Assembly: GCA_001512505.1 (NCBI GenBank)
Contig: LFSC01000037.1
Location: forward strand, 1 to 48,881
DNA from: Clostridiaceae bacterium DTU079
GTDB lineage: Bacteria; Bacillota; Clostridia; Acetivibrionales; Acetivibrionaceae
DNA length: 48,881 nucleotides
Direction of reading: 5' to 3'
Part shown: positions 8,139 to 16,586 of the stretch, in pieces
Layout: each line of letters opens with the position of its first letter
How positions within the stretch are numbered: position 1 is the stretch's first letter
Made by a program: the position numbers and the translations under genes
Notes under the pieces: model-generated
The model's database searches: none
What the model was told of the DNA's origin: nothing
What the model saw: only the letters and a program-made list of their open reading frames with translations

Positions 8139-9134
8139 TTGATTTTAAAATACACAGTTGATAGTGAAGTTTCAGGAAAAAACGTTAAGCACATATTAAA
8201 AACCAAAATGAAGCTTTCCGAAAGGCTCATAAAAAAACTAAAATACCAGGGCAAAATTCTGTGCAATCATAAGCCTGTCCTGATAAACTATGTGGTAAGT
8301 CAGGATGACACCATAGAGGTTGATTTGGACGTGGAAGAAGGCGATGAATCGGTGACTCCCCAGAATATTCCCATTGATATTATTTATGAGGACGAAAGCC
8401 TCATTGCTATCAATAAAAAGCCGGGATTTTTGGTACATCCAACATCACTACAACCGGACGGCACCCTTGCCAATGCCTTATCCTATTATCTTCAAAGCAA
8501 GGGAGCAGTAAAAAAGGTTCGTCCCGTCATAAGGCTGGACAAGGATACCTCGGGCATTATAATTTTTGCCAAAGATTCGTTTTCTCAAAATTTTCTCGTA
8601 AAGCAAATGAATCAAAAATCCTTTATAAAAGAGTACATCGGTGTTGTGCACGGCATTGTAACTCCCGAAGCCGGAGTTATCGACATGCCCATTGCAAGGA
8701 TGCCGGGAAGCATAATAAAAAGGCAGATTTCGCCGGACGGAAGCCCTTCCGTCACCCATTATAATGTAATCGAATACCTTAACAACGCCACGGTTTTAAA
8801 ATTTCGGCTAGAGACCGGAAGAACCCATCAAATCAGGGTACATTGCCAGGCTATAGGTCATTCCCTAATCGGCGATACCCTCTACCCCCCATTGCCGGAC
8901 TGTGAAACAAAGGATATATTGCTTTCTTCCGACGCCAACGATACCTGTATTTCGGGCAATAATACCGAAATTTCCCGCAATAATTCATATTTTCATATGT
9001 CCGAAATAATCGACAGACAAGCTCTCCACTCGTTCAGGGTTGAATTCGTGCACCCCTACAGCGGAAAAACTCTTGAGCTCATCGCACCCATACCGGATGA
9101 CATCACCCGGGCTGTGGAAATATTGAGAAAATAA
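8139..9134 (+). CDS. RluA/RluD family pseudouridine synthase
   Basis: 331 aa. The N-terminal S4-like domain (about 10-65) precedes the pseudouridine synthase core. The catalytic motif is RPVIRLDKDTSGIIIFAKDS near residue 130, where the aspartate of RLDKDTSG attacks the uridine. ETGRTHQIRVHCQAIGHSLI is the second family block. The start is TTG with GGGTGA 7 nt upstream. Members modify 23S rRNA or tRNA; which uridine is not readable here. There is a short low-similarity insert around 268-285 (TCISGNNTEIS). Confidence 0.92.
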   Translation: MILKYTVDSEVSGKNVKHILKTKMKLSERLIKKLKYQGKILCNHKPVLINYVVSQDDTIEVDLDVEEGDESVTPQNIPIDIIYEDESLIAINKKPGFLVHPTSLQPDGTLANALSYYLQSKGAVKKVRPVIRLDKDTSGIIIFAKDSFSQNFLVKQMNQKSFIKEYIGVVHGIVTPEAGVIDMPIARMPGSIIKRQISPDGSPSVTHYNVIEYLNNATVLKFRLETGRTHQIRVHCQAIGHSLIGDTLYPPLPDCETKDILLSSDANDTCISGNNTEISRNNSYFHMSEIIDRQALHSFRVEFVHPYSGKTLELIAPIPDDITRAVEILRK

Positions 9135-9145
9135 TTGTCTAAACA

Positions 9146-9174
9146 TTTACACTTTTTTGGAATAGTGCTATTAT
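9146..9174 (+). promoter_or_regulatory. Sigma-A promoter with extended -10 for the merR-like gene
   Basis: TTTACA at 9146-9151, a 17 nt spacer ending TGC, then TATTAT at 9169-9174. It lies 75 nt upstream of the GTG start and just after the rluA-like stop, so the two genes are probably transcribed separately. Confidence 0.55.
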
Positions 9175-9249
9175 AATACTTGCCTCTTAAAACTTGAAAT
9201 AATAACCTAACAAAAATCATCTTGGCTTTAAAGAATGGGGGTTTTTTGA

Positions 9250-9825
9250 GTGGAAGTTTTAAAAGACCGGTATTCTATTACTGAACTTAGTGAATGTCTA
9301 AAGGTAACGGACCATACTTTAAGATACTATGAGAAAGAATTCAATATGACTGTCCCGAAGGACAAAAGGGGCAGACGCTATTATACTCCTGAACTTGCAA
9401 ATATTATGTATAAAATCAAATCCATGAGGGATGAAGGTCTTGAAATAAAAGCAATAAAAAAGATTCTTGAGTCCGAGAATGCTATCAGCCCACCTCCGGT
9501 TGTGGAGCAAAACGGTATAATACCGGCAGCAGCGGTAGTACCTGATAGCAGTCCAACCGAAATAAGCAAGTTTTTTCAGGAATTGAGTGAACAGCTAACC
9601 AACAATATTTCCCTCGAGTTGGAGACCACAAGGGAGCAGGTGGTAAATGAAATAAACAAAACAAAACTAGAGCTGGGAGCATGCTTTGAAAACAATGTGA
9701 GAAAACTTGAAAGTAAATTAGACAAACACTTTGACAATGTTGACCGCTCCATCGGAATGTGGAGAGAAAGAAACAAATCCGGGTTTTTTAAACGCATAAC
9801 CAAAAAAGTTTTCAAATGGCAGTAA
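9250..9825 (+). CDS. MerR-like DNA-binding protein with C-terminal coiled coil
   Basis: 191 aa. Residues 5-75 form a MerR-type winged helix: YSITELSECLKVTDHTLRYY, wing GRRYYTPE, and IKSMRDEGLEIKAIKKILE. A proline-rich linker (about 80-105) leads to a heptad-rich helix (about 110-165) and a basic tail with FFKRITKKVFKW. There is no cysteine set or ligand domain like those of metal or drug MerR proteins, and the layout recalls structural or chromosome-binding relatives. The GTG start has GGGGG upstream. The gene is monocistronic: its own promoter precedes it and a strong terminator follows. The regulated target is unknown. Confidence 0.75.
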   Translation: MEVLKDRYSITELSECLKVTDHTLRYYEKEFNMTVPKDKRGRRYYTPELANIMYKIKSMRDEGLEIKAIKKILESENAISPPPVVEQNGIIPAAAVVPDSSPTEISKFFQELSEQLTNNISLELETTREQVVNEINKTKLELGACFENNVRKLESKLDKHFDNVDRSIGMWRERNKSGFFKRITKKVFKWQ

Positions 9826-9838
9826 TATTGGAGCCCAC

Positions 9839-9872
9839 AAAAGCACAAGGGCATCGAGCCCTTTCGCTTTTT
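9839..9872 (+). terminator. Terminator of the merR-like gene
   Basis: Nested stem: AAAAGC with GCTTTT outside, AAGGGC (9847-9852) with GCCCTT (9858-9863) inside, loop ATCGA, ending in a T run. It lies 14 nt after the stop codon. Confidence 0.85.
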
Positions 9873-9900
9873 GGCTATTTCACTTGATAAATCAACTAAT

Positions 9901-9929
9901 CATGACCATCGGCTATGCCAATGGTCATG
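9901..9929. terminator. Perfect inverted repeat between convergent genes
   Basis: CATGACCAT (9901-9909) and ATGGTCATG (9921-9929) flank an 11 nt loop. It sits between convergent genes, 42 nt past the end of the minus-strand receiver gene. It lacks a T run, so it may be a weak terminator, a transcript-end stabiliser or a protein site. Confidence 0.5.
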
Positions 9930-9970
9930 ACGTCTAAAGTCGCAATTACCTATATTTTACAAAGGAATTT

Positions 9971-10378
9971 CTATTCTTTAAGCGAAGAATGCAAACCCAG
10001 CTTTTTTAAGACTTCAACAAACTTTTTCTCATCTATGGGCTTTATCGTATAAGCCTCACACCGGGTATCAAAGGATGGGCAAAGTCTTCCTGAATTATTT
10101 AATGCTGTAGTCATAATTATTTTAACCCGTTTATTTTCTTCAATTTCCTTTTGCTTTTCAACATCCCTTATAGCCTTTAATGCTCTTTTGCCATCAAGCT
10201 TTGGCATCATGGCGTCAAGACATATCAAATCGTAAGGGTTTCCTTCTTCCAGTGCCATAATAAATGCATCTACGGCTTCAATTCCGTCTATTGTAATGTC
10301 GCATTCTCCAAAGGAAGACAAATACTTATACAGAAATTTTCGGCTGGCAAAATCATCTTCCGCAATAAGTATTCTCAT
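9971..10378 (-). CDS. Stand-alone receiver (CheY-like) response regulator
   Basis: 135 aa receiver domain with no output domain. The acidic pair ED at 7-8, phospho-acceptor D55 in DLICLDAMMP, the T in MTTALN and the lysine in IKPID are all present. It differs from the CheY at the head of the operon: the beta4-alpha4 region has an insert (LNNSGRLCPSFDTRCEAY). It is the last gene of the chemotaxis operon, 58 nt after cheB. It could be a second CheY, a phosphate sink, or belong to another phosphorelay such as one feeding Spo0A. AAAGGGG precedes the ATG. Confidence 0.85.
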   Translation of the reverse strand: MRILIAEDDFASRKFLYKYLSSFGECDITIDGIEAVDAFIMALEEGNPYDLICLDAMMPKLDGKRALKAIRDVEKQKEIEENKRVKIIMTTALNNSGRLCPSFDTRCEAYTIKPIDEKKFVEVLKKLGLHSSLKE

Positions 10379-10436
10379 TGTTAAACCCCTTTCTATCGAC
10401 GTTCTTGATATGAACTATGAATCCACTGTTTAGAGT

Positions 10437-11462
10437 TTAATCGTTCTTCAATAAGGAAAAAACCAATTGAGGTATGGCTTCAAGGGATGCCTGCTTTTCA
10501 ACCGCACCAATATCAAATGCAACCTTGGGCATTCCGTAAACAACGGATGACTTCTCATCCTGTCCCAAGGTTCTGGCACCTTTATTTCTCATTGCCAAGA
10601 GCCCTTTTGCTCCGTCACTTCCCATTCCGGTCAAAATTATTCCTATTGCATTCCTACCGGCAACCTCCGCAACAGAATTAAATAGTACATCCACCGACGG
10701 ACAATGGCCGTTAACCCTTTGTCCTTTGGCACATTCCACAAAATAATTACCGTCTCTTTTTTTCAGTTTCATATGGTAATCACCCGGCGCAATTAAAACC
10801 CTTCCCGGCAAAACCATATCACCGTTAACTGCTTCTTTAACCTCCATCGGGCATGAACTGTCAAGTCTTTGAGCATACAACCGGGTAAACACCGGAGGCA
10901 TATGCTGGACAACAACAATACCCGGCATATCCTTCGGAAAAAACTTAATTATATTGAAAATTGCTTCAGTACCTCCTGTCGATGCACCTATTGCAATAAT
11001 TTTATTTGAACTTCCTCTTGATGTATTTATTCCGGAATTCGTTAAAATTGACTCGTTTTTTCTTTGACCGACTTTTGCTGTGGAAGCAATTTTGATTTTA
11101 ATTATCAGCTCATTTATAAAAGTTTCAATTCCCCTTGAATTGGACATATCCGGCTTTGTAACGAAATCAACCGCTCCTGCTTTAAGGGCGTCAAACACAT
11201 TTTCACTCACCGAACTTACCACAACCACAGGTAAGGGATATTGAGGAATTAGCCGCCTTAAAAATTCAATACCGTTCATTCTCGGCATCTCAACATCCAA
11301 AGTCATAACATCGGGATGCAGCTCAATAATTTTGTCCCTGGCTGAATATGGGTCAGAGGCTGTTCCCACTACTTCAATAGCTGAATCCTGAGATATTTTT
11401 CTTGCTAAAGTTTCCCTAAACAATAAAGAATCATCGACTATCAGAACTTTGATTTTTCTCAT
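10437..11462 (-). CDS. cheB: Chemotaxis methylesterase/deamidase CheB
   Basis: 341 aa. A receiver domain (1-125) with D56 in VMTLDVEMPRMNG is joined by a linker to the methylesterase domain, which shows IAIGASTGGTEAI (nucleophile serine in ASTGG), QHMPP with the catalytic histidine, and ILTGMGSDGAKGL with the aspartate. CheB removes methyl groups from chemoreceptor glutamates when phosphorylated by CheA. It starts 4 nt after the cheR stop, so the pair is translated together. Confidence 0.96.
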   Translation of the reverse strand: MRKIKVLIVDDSLLFRETLARKISQDSAIEVVGTASDPYSARDKIIELHPDVMTLDVEMPRMNGIEFLRRLIPQYPLPVVVVSSVSENVFDALKAGAVDFVTKPDMSNSRGIETFINELIIKIKIASTAKVGQRKNESILTNSGINTSRGSSNKIIAIGASTGGTEAIFNIIKFFPKDMPGIVVVQHMPPVFTRLYAQRLDSSCPMEVKEAVNGDMVLPGRVLIAPGDYHMKLKKRDGNYFVECAKGQRVNGHCPSVDVLFNSVAEVAGRNAIGIILTGMGSDGAKGLLAMRNKGARTLGQDEKSSVVYGMPKVAFDIGAVEKQASLEAIPQLVFSLLKND

Positions 11463-11466
11463 ATTG

Positions 11467-12285
11467 TTATTCCTTTCTGTATACTGCGGGCATAATATAT
11501 TTATATTTGGTTTCCTGACGGTTCAGAGACTCCGAATGACCTATAAACAAATAACCTCCGGGTTCAGTAAACTCATAGAATCTGTTGACCAGTTCCATTT
11601 TTGTTTTCTCATCAAAATATATCATCACGTTCCTGCAAAATATGGCATGAAACTTCTTTTTAAACGGAAACCTTGGGTTCATGAGATTGAAAATTCTGAA
11701 TATGACATCATTCTTAATATTGTCGGATATGACATAATTGAGCGAGTCAAGCTTTTTAAAATATTTCTTTATCCATTCCTCCGGAAGAGTCTCTACATTT
11801 TCACAGGAATAAACACCGGATACCGCTTTTTCAATTATCTCCATCGATATATCCGTTGCCAGAATCCTTGTATCCCACAGATGTTTTTTGGCTCCGAAAT
11901 AATCCGCCATAATCATCGCAAGGGTATAGGGCTCCTCACCGCTGGAACAGCCTGCGCTCCAAACCCTTAAGTCTTTTTCATCTTTAAGAATTGAAGACCA
12001 ATAGGGAAGAACGGTTTTATTAAAATATTCAAAATGATCCGGCTCCCTCATAAAAAAGGTATGGTTGGTTGTAATTTTATTTATAAGCGTTATTGCAGCT
12101 TCCCCCGACTTGTCTGCAATTACATAGTCAAAGTACTCGGAAAAGCTGTTAAAATTCTTTTGCTGCAATACATTTCGAAGCCTTCCCATCACCATAGCCT
12201 TCTTTTTCTCCGTGAGGTTTATTCCATAATTGATCTTTACGTATTTTGACAATCTTTTAAATTCTTTATCGGTTATCATCTGCAT
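11467..12285 (-). CDS. cheR: Chemoreceptor methyltransferase CheR
   Basis: 272 aa. The N-terminal helical domain (about 1-80) contains NYGINLTEKKKAMVMGRL; the SAM-binding domain has VWSAGCSSGEEPYTLAMI, ILATDISMEII and IFCRNVMIYFD. It transfers methyl groups from S-adenosylmethionine to receptor glutamates, opposing CheB. It lies 93 nt after cheW, with GGTGA six bases before the ATG. No receptor gene is in the window. Confidence 0.96.
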   Translation of the reverse strand: MQMITDKEFKRLSKYVKINYGINLTEKKKAMVMGRLRNVLQQKNFNSFSEYFDYVIADKSGEAAITLINKITTNHTFFMREPDHFEYFNKTVLPYWSSILKDEKDLRVWSAGCSSGEEPYTLAMIMADYFGAKKHLWDTRILATDISMEIIEKAVSGVYSCENVETLPEEWIKKYFKKLDSLNYVISDNIKNDVIFRIFNLMNPRFPFKKKFHAIFCRNVMIYFDEKTKMELVNRFYEFTEPGGYLFIGHSESLNRQETKYKYIMPAVYRKE

Positions 12286-12378
12286 AGCATTTCACCATCA
12301 AATTATTTATTGTCAGTAATCTCAAATTCCAATTTGCAAATTTCACAGTTAAGAATTGATTTCACATTTTTAATGACT

Positions 12379-12873
12379 TTACGATATCATGGCTAAATTT
12401 TCACATTCCTCGTCATTCAAAAGCATATTGCAATCGATAAGCAGTTTGACATCTTCACCGATCTTTCCGATACCGTTTATATATTTGTTGCTAAAGCCGG
12501 TACTCGAATTCGGCGGAGGCACTATATCATTTTCCGATATATCGACCACTTCTGCAACGCTGTCAACTATCAGACCTACAGAAATATCATTTATTTCAAC
12601 TACAATGATACATGTTCTGTCGTTATATTCTCTCTGCTCCTTTTTGAACCTCAGCCTTACATCCATTACCGGTATTATTTTCCCTCTGAGATTTATTATA
12701 CCTTTAATATAATCCGGAAGCTCCGGCACTTCTGTTATCTGCTGAATTCCTATTATTTCAGTCACATATTTGATTTCAATTCCGTAAACCTCTTTTCCAA
12801 TTATAAAAGTCAGGTACTTGCCTTTTTGAGTATCCTCTTCAACTTCCATAACATTTTCCAATTCTTTTGTCAT
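12379..12873 (-). CDS. cheW: Chemotaxis coupling protein CheW
   Basis: 164 aa CheW fold. Characteristic blocks are KYLTFIIGKEVYGIEIKYVT, PDYIKGIINLRGKIIPVMDV and VGLIVDSVAEVVDI. It bridges receptors to the CheA P5 domain at the membrane array. It starts 2 nt after the cheA stop, with AAAGGAGG upstream of the ATG. Confidence 0.96.
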   Translation of the reverse strand: MTKELENVMEVEEDTQKGKYLTFIIGKEVYGIEIKYVTEIIGIQQITEVPELPDYIKGIINLRGKIIPVMDVRLRFKKEQREYNDRTCIIVVEINDISVGLIVDSVAEVVDISENDIVPPPNSSTGFSNKYINGIGKIGEDVKLLIDCNMLLNDEECENLAMIS

Positions 12874-12875
12874 AA

Positions 12876-15029
12876 TTAAACCTCCTTTATATTGATAAGA
12901 GTAGCAATATCCAGTATCAGGCTTATGCTTCCGTCACCGAGCAATGTACAGCCTCCAATGCCCCTTACCTTCTTAATATACCTAGGCAAAGCCTTAACCA
13001 CCACCTGTTGCTCTCCCAAAAGCTGATCTGCAAACAAGCATATAACCTTTGAATCATTTTCAACCATCACTATTATTCCTTCATTTAAATCGGTGATATC
13101 AGTGTCTAAATTGTAAAATTTGTGAAGTCTCAAAATAGGGTAAGCTTCTCCTCTTACCATAATCATCTCATTGCCGTTGTTATCTTCAATTATTGCTTCA
13201 TCCTTCACCCTAAAGGATTTCTTTATTGAAATTGTAGGTATTGTAAAGCTTGATCTTCCGGTTTTTACCGCCATACCGTTAATAATGGCAAGAGTAAGAG
13301 GAAACTTTATAGAAAACGTGGTTCCCTTATCCGGAACAGATTCAACATTAATTGAGCCTCCCACCATCGATATGTTTTTGGTCACAATGTCCATTCCCAC
13401 ACCCCGACCCGAATACTCGGTAACTTTGTCACTGGTTGAAAATCCGGGCATGAATATAAAAGAATATATTTCCTTATCGGTAAGCTCACTTTCCGGTTTA
13501 TGTATAAGATTGTTTTCTCTTGCCTTCTTAAGGATTTTTTCCTTATCCAGACCTCTTCCGTCATCCTTTACAATAATCCACACGTCGCCGCCGGCATTTT
13601 TTGCTTCGAGAACCAGCTTGCCCACCGGAGGTTTTCCCTTTCTTTCTCTTTCCGAAGCCTCCTCAATACCATGGTCAATGGAGTTTCTAATAAGGTGAAT
13701 AAGAGGATCGGAAATACGCTCAATTATGTTTTTATCAACCTCGGTTTCTTCTCCTATAATTTCAAGCTCCACAGACTTGTTTAATTTTTTCCCCATATCC
13801 CTTACAATCCTGTTCATCTTCTGGAAAGTAGTTGACAGAGGAACCATACGAATGGACATCACAATATCCTGAAGCTCATTTGTGATTTTGTTCAAGTGCC
13901 TTGCGGACTTTTGGAAATTGTCCAGCTGTAATCCTGCAAGATCGGGGCTTTGCGTTACCATAGCTTCGGCAATCACCAATTCACCCACAATGTCCATCAA
14001 CTTATCAAGCTTTGATATATTGACGCTGATTACACTTTGCTTACCCAACGAATTGGCATTACTGGGAACCGAACCATGTTTCTCCTCGTTTTCATTTTTA
14101 TTCTTTTTGTTGGAATCGTTAATCTTCTGATTATCCGCACCGTCATTTGACGAAGCTTCCTTTTGGTCTTGTTCGGATGCATTACCCTTTTCAGATTCAT
14201 CCTTGTCCTTAAGATAATCCTTAACCGATTCGGTTGAAAAATCATCACTGAGAACATAAACATCAAGGCTCTTTAACAGGAGTGCATGGGACAGTCTATC
14301 CTTCACTTCATTAAGCCCAAGATCAGTGGCAAAAACCACCTTAAAACCTTCTTTTCGTATAATCTCACAATCGCCTTCACCCTCTAAAACCTCTTTGGGA
14401 TGGCAATATAAAATATCTGCTACTTCCTTAAGGTCATGGACAACGGAAAACGCTCTGATATTTTCCATTTCGCAATCTTCTTCAAATTTAAGAACTGCCT
14501 CATATTTATAGCTTTTCGAGCTCGCAGTTTCATCACATAAACTTATGGCATACTTTTTCGACGGGTTTTGCTCACCGCTATCGGGCTCTTTGGCGTCTTC
14601 CTGGGCAACTTCTTCTCCGTTCAATCTTTTTAAAGACTGTAAGTACTCTCTTATTCGATAAATTAATTCACTCGAATCCCCATCAAGCTCCATGCCGTTT
14701 TCAAGCTTGGATGTCTCATTTTTTATAAAGTCAACTCCGCACAAAACAATATCCGTTATCTCCGATGAATCATAGTTTTTCGGCTTGCTTTCACGAAGAT
14801 AAAAAAAGAGATCCTCAATTGAATGGGCAAGTCCGCATATATTTTCAAAAAGCATCATTGCAGAAGAGCCTTTTATGGTATGCATTATTCTGAAAATTTC
14901 ATTGATTGAAGACTCAAATCCGCTTTCTTTCTCACTGTTTATTAAAGATTGCTCCAACTCATCAAGCAATTGAAATGTCTCAAATATAAACATTTCAACC
15001 ATAGGCTCACGTTTCATGTTATCAGTCAA
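12876..15029 (-). CDS. cheA: Chemotaxis histidine kinase CheA
   Basis: 717 aa. P1 histidine phosphotransfer domain (1-130) with H50 in IMHTIKGSSAMM; P2-like docking region (about 180-275); a low-complexity D/E/K/N linker (about 285-325); P3 dimerisation (about 335-400); P4 kinase with N box HLIRNSIDHGIE, GRGLDKEKIL and GRGVGMDIV; P5 CheW-like domain at the end. It phosphorylates CheY and CheB. The start is TTG with AAGGAG about 10 nt upstream. It lies 77 nt downstream of cheY, in the same operon. Confidence 0.96.
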   Translation of the reverse strand: MTDNMKREPMVEMFIFETFQLLDELEQSLINSEKESGFESSINEIFRIMHTIKGSSAMMLFENICGLAHSIEDLFFYLRESKPKNYDSSEITDIVLCGVDFIKNETSKLENGMELDGDSSELIYRIREYLQSLKRLNGEEVAQEDAKEPDSGEQNPSKKYAISLCDETASSKSYKYEAVLKFEEDCEMENIRAFSVVHDLKEVADILYCHPKEVLEGEGDCEIIRKEGFKVVFATDLGLNEVKDRLSHALLLKSLDVYVLSDDFSTESVKDYLKDKDESEKGNASEQDQKEASSNDGADNQKINDSNKKNKNENEEKHGSVPSNANSLGKQSVISVNISKLDKLMDIVGELVIAEAMVTQSPDLAGLQLDNFQKSARHLNKITNELQDIVMSIRMVPLSTTFQKMNRIVRDMGKKLNKSVELEIIGEETEVDKNIIERISDPLIHLIRNSIDHGIEEASERERKGKPPVGKLVLEAKNAGGDVWIIVKDDGRGLDKEKILKKARENNLIHKPESELTDKEIYSFIFMPGFSTSDKVTEYSGRGVGMDIVTKNISMVGGSINVESVPDKGTTFSIKFPLTLAIINGMAVKTGRSSFTIPTISIKKSFRVKDEAIIEDNNGNEMIMVRGEAYPILRLHKFYNLDTDITDLNEGIIVMVENDSKVICLFADQLLGEQQVVVKALPRYIKKVRGIGGCTLLGDGSISLILDIATLINIKEV

Positions 15030-15106
15030 ATTATTTTCACTCCTTTTTTTACTTTTGATGTTAAAACTTTATTCCTTTAATTCAAGCTCTAAAGTTCATA
15101 CACCGT

Positions 15107-15460
15107 TTAAAGTTTTTCTAAGGTTTGAATTACATAATCTTCTTTAAAGGGCTTTACAATAAATCCTTTTGCTCCTGCAAGAATGGCATCTTTCACAAAG
15201 CACTCCTGACCCATGGAAGAAATCATTACAATCTTTGCATCAGGGTCAAATTTCTTAATAAGCTTCACGGCATTTATCCCATCGCATACGGGCATTGTAA
15301 TATCCATCGTTACAATATCGGGCTTCATCTCCTTATACTTTTCAAACGCCACCATTCCGTTTTCAGCTTCTCCCACAACTTCAAAACCGTGTCTTTCAAG
15401 CATCATTCTTAAGGATGTTCTCATAAAATTTGCATCGTCGGTCACCAACACTCTTTTCAT
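15107..15460 (-). CDS. cheY: Chemotaxis response regulator CheY
   Basis: 117 aa single receiver domain. The acidic pair DD at 8-9, phospho-acceptor D53 (VTMDITMPVCDG), serine in MISSMG and lysine in IVKPF match CheY. CheA phosphorylates it to bias flagellar rotation. I use the ATG at 15460, 10 nt after GGAG; the GTG at 15469 is too close to that site. It is the first gene of the chemotaxis operon. Confidence 0.9.
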   Translation of the reverse strand: MKRVLVTDDANFMRTSLRMMLERHGFEVVGEAENGMVAFEKYKEMKPDIVTMDITMPVCDGINAVKLIKKFDPDAKIVMISSMGQECFVKDAILAGAKGFIVKPFKEDYVIQTLEKL

Positions 15461-15555
15461 AACTATCACACTCCATTCATTGATGTTAGCAGGATATTCA
15501 ACCAGAAGCTTGGAAAAAAGATAATTCGGAATATAGGTTATTTCTGGCTTCGAAT

Positions 15556-15599
15556 AAATACGTGAGTAAGCTGATTTTCTGTCCTTAACTCATGTATTT
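15556..15599. repeat. Inverted repeat upstream of cheY
   Basis: AAATACGTGAGTAA (15556-15569) pairs with TTAACTCATGTATTT (15585-15599) around a 15 nt loop. It lies about 100 nt upstream of cheY on its leader side. It could be an attenuator hairpin or an operator. I saw no clear sigma-D element (TAAA, then CCGATAT) in this region. Confidence 0.5.
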
Positions 15600-15659
15600 T
15601 AATAACTTTATTTTACATTTTTTTCATATAAAGAGATTAATACAATAAAAATAAAGTAT

Positions 15660-15688
15660 TTGATGTTTATATCGTAATCTATTATACT
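15660..15688 (+). promoter_or_regulatory. Sigma-A promoter of the MBL-fold gene
   Basis: TTGATG at 15660-15665, 17 nt spacer, TATACT at 15683-15688. Transcription would start near 15695, leaving a leader of about 70 nt before the ATG at 15768. Confidence 0.6.
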
Positions 15689-15767
15689 ATTATTAACAGT
15701 TTCTTTTATTTTTGAAAAATAAATATTAATTATGAGGTTCTATTCTTGATTCTTTGAGGTTGGATAA

Positions 15768-16478
15768 ATGCTTAATTTTCTTGGTTTTGGCAGTGCATTT
15801 AACACAGATTTGGGAAACACCAGTGCTTATATTAAATCAAATACCAGCTTGGTATTAATCGACTGCGGCAGCACTGTCTTCAGCAAGCTGCATAGTCTTG
15901 GACTCCTTGACGGTGTTTCCGATATTTACGTAATAATCACCCACACCCACTCGGACCATATCGGTAGTCTCAGTGACCTGATTTTTTATTCCCAATATAT
16001 CTTAAACCAAAGGCCTACGCTTTTCTTCCCAAATAAGGATCTTCTCAACACTATTTTAAGATGTATGGGAGTAAAAAGCGAGTTTTATAATATTATAGAT
16101 ACCGGCAAAGCATTAATTGAAAATGAGGATCTTAAGTTGGAGATCTCGTTTTTTGCGTCATCCCATGTAGACACAATTCCTTCTTACGGATTATTATTAA
16201 AAATTGAGGGTCGCACAATATTTTACAGCGGAGATTCCAACGAAATAAACGGTTTTATATTAAAATCCCTAGAGGAAGGCACAATAGACTATTTATACCA
16301 TGACACATCCGGAATTGATTATGACGGAAATCCCCATTTATCGCTTGAAAAGCTGGAAAGCTATATAAAACCCGAGCTCAGACACAAAGTATATTGCATG
16401 CATGTTGATTCCCATTTTGACAGAGAAAAAGCCAAAAGTCTTGGCTTTAATGTTGTTGAATGCATTGACCGGCTTTAA
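15768..16478 (+). CDS. Metallo-beta-lactamase-fold hydrolase
   Basis: 236 aa, one MBL domain. The metal signature THTHSDHIGSL lies near residue 57. FFASSHVDTIPSYGLLLK, IFYSGDSNE and DYLYHDTSG supply the later ligands, and CMHVDSHFD the last histidine. The spacing resembles RNase Z-like and phosphodiesterase-like enzymes more than beta-lactamases. The substrate is unknown. It is a single plus-strand gene with its own promoter and GAGG 8 nt before the ATG. Confidence 0.85.
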   Translation: MLNFLGFGSAFNTDLGNTSAYIKSNTSLVLIDCGSTVFSKLHSLGLLDGVSDIYVIITHTHSDHIGSLSDLIFYSQYILNQRPTLFFPNKDLLNTILRCMGVKSEFYNIIDTGKALIENEDLKLEISFFASSHVDTIPSYGLLLKIEGRTIFYSGDSNEINGFILKSLEEGTIDYLYHDTSGIDYDGNPHLSLEKLESYIKPELRHKVYCMHVDSHFDREKAKSLGFNVVECIDRL

Positions 16479-16507
16479 CCTGAAAAGGTTACGGTTAAGC
16501 AATAAAT

Positions 16508-16549
16508 AAGCCTCCTACAATTAATTGCTTGGTTAATTATAGGAGGCTT
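16508..16549. terminator. Strong bidirectional hairpin between MBL gene and spo0A
   Basis: AAGCCTCCTA pairs with TAGGAGGCTT, and AATTAA with TTAATT inside, around an 8 nt loop. It lies between convergent genes (30 nt after the MBL stop, about 37 nt after the spo0A stop). On the minus strand it runs into TTATTTATT, so it serves spo0A at least. Confidence 0.75.
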
Positions 16550-16586
16550 ACGCGCTTCAAATATAATCCTTTTACTTTTTGTCCTT

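Noticed and set aside
11449..11970. 173-codon plus-strand frame
   Set aside because: Antisense to cheR, which has full SAM-binding motifs.
13171..13698. 175-codon plus-strand frame
   Set aside because: Antisense shadow of the cheA kinase domain.
15461..15555. Sigma-D (flagellar) promoter before cheY
   Set aside because: CCGAATTA is present, but no TAAA lies at the required distance.
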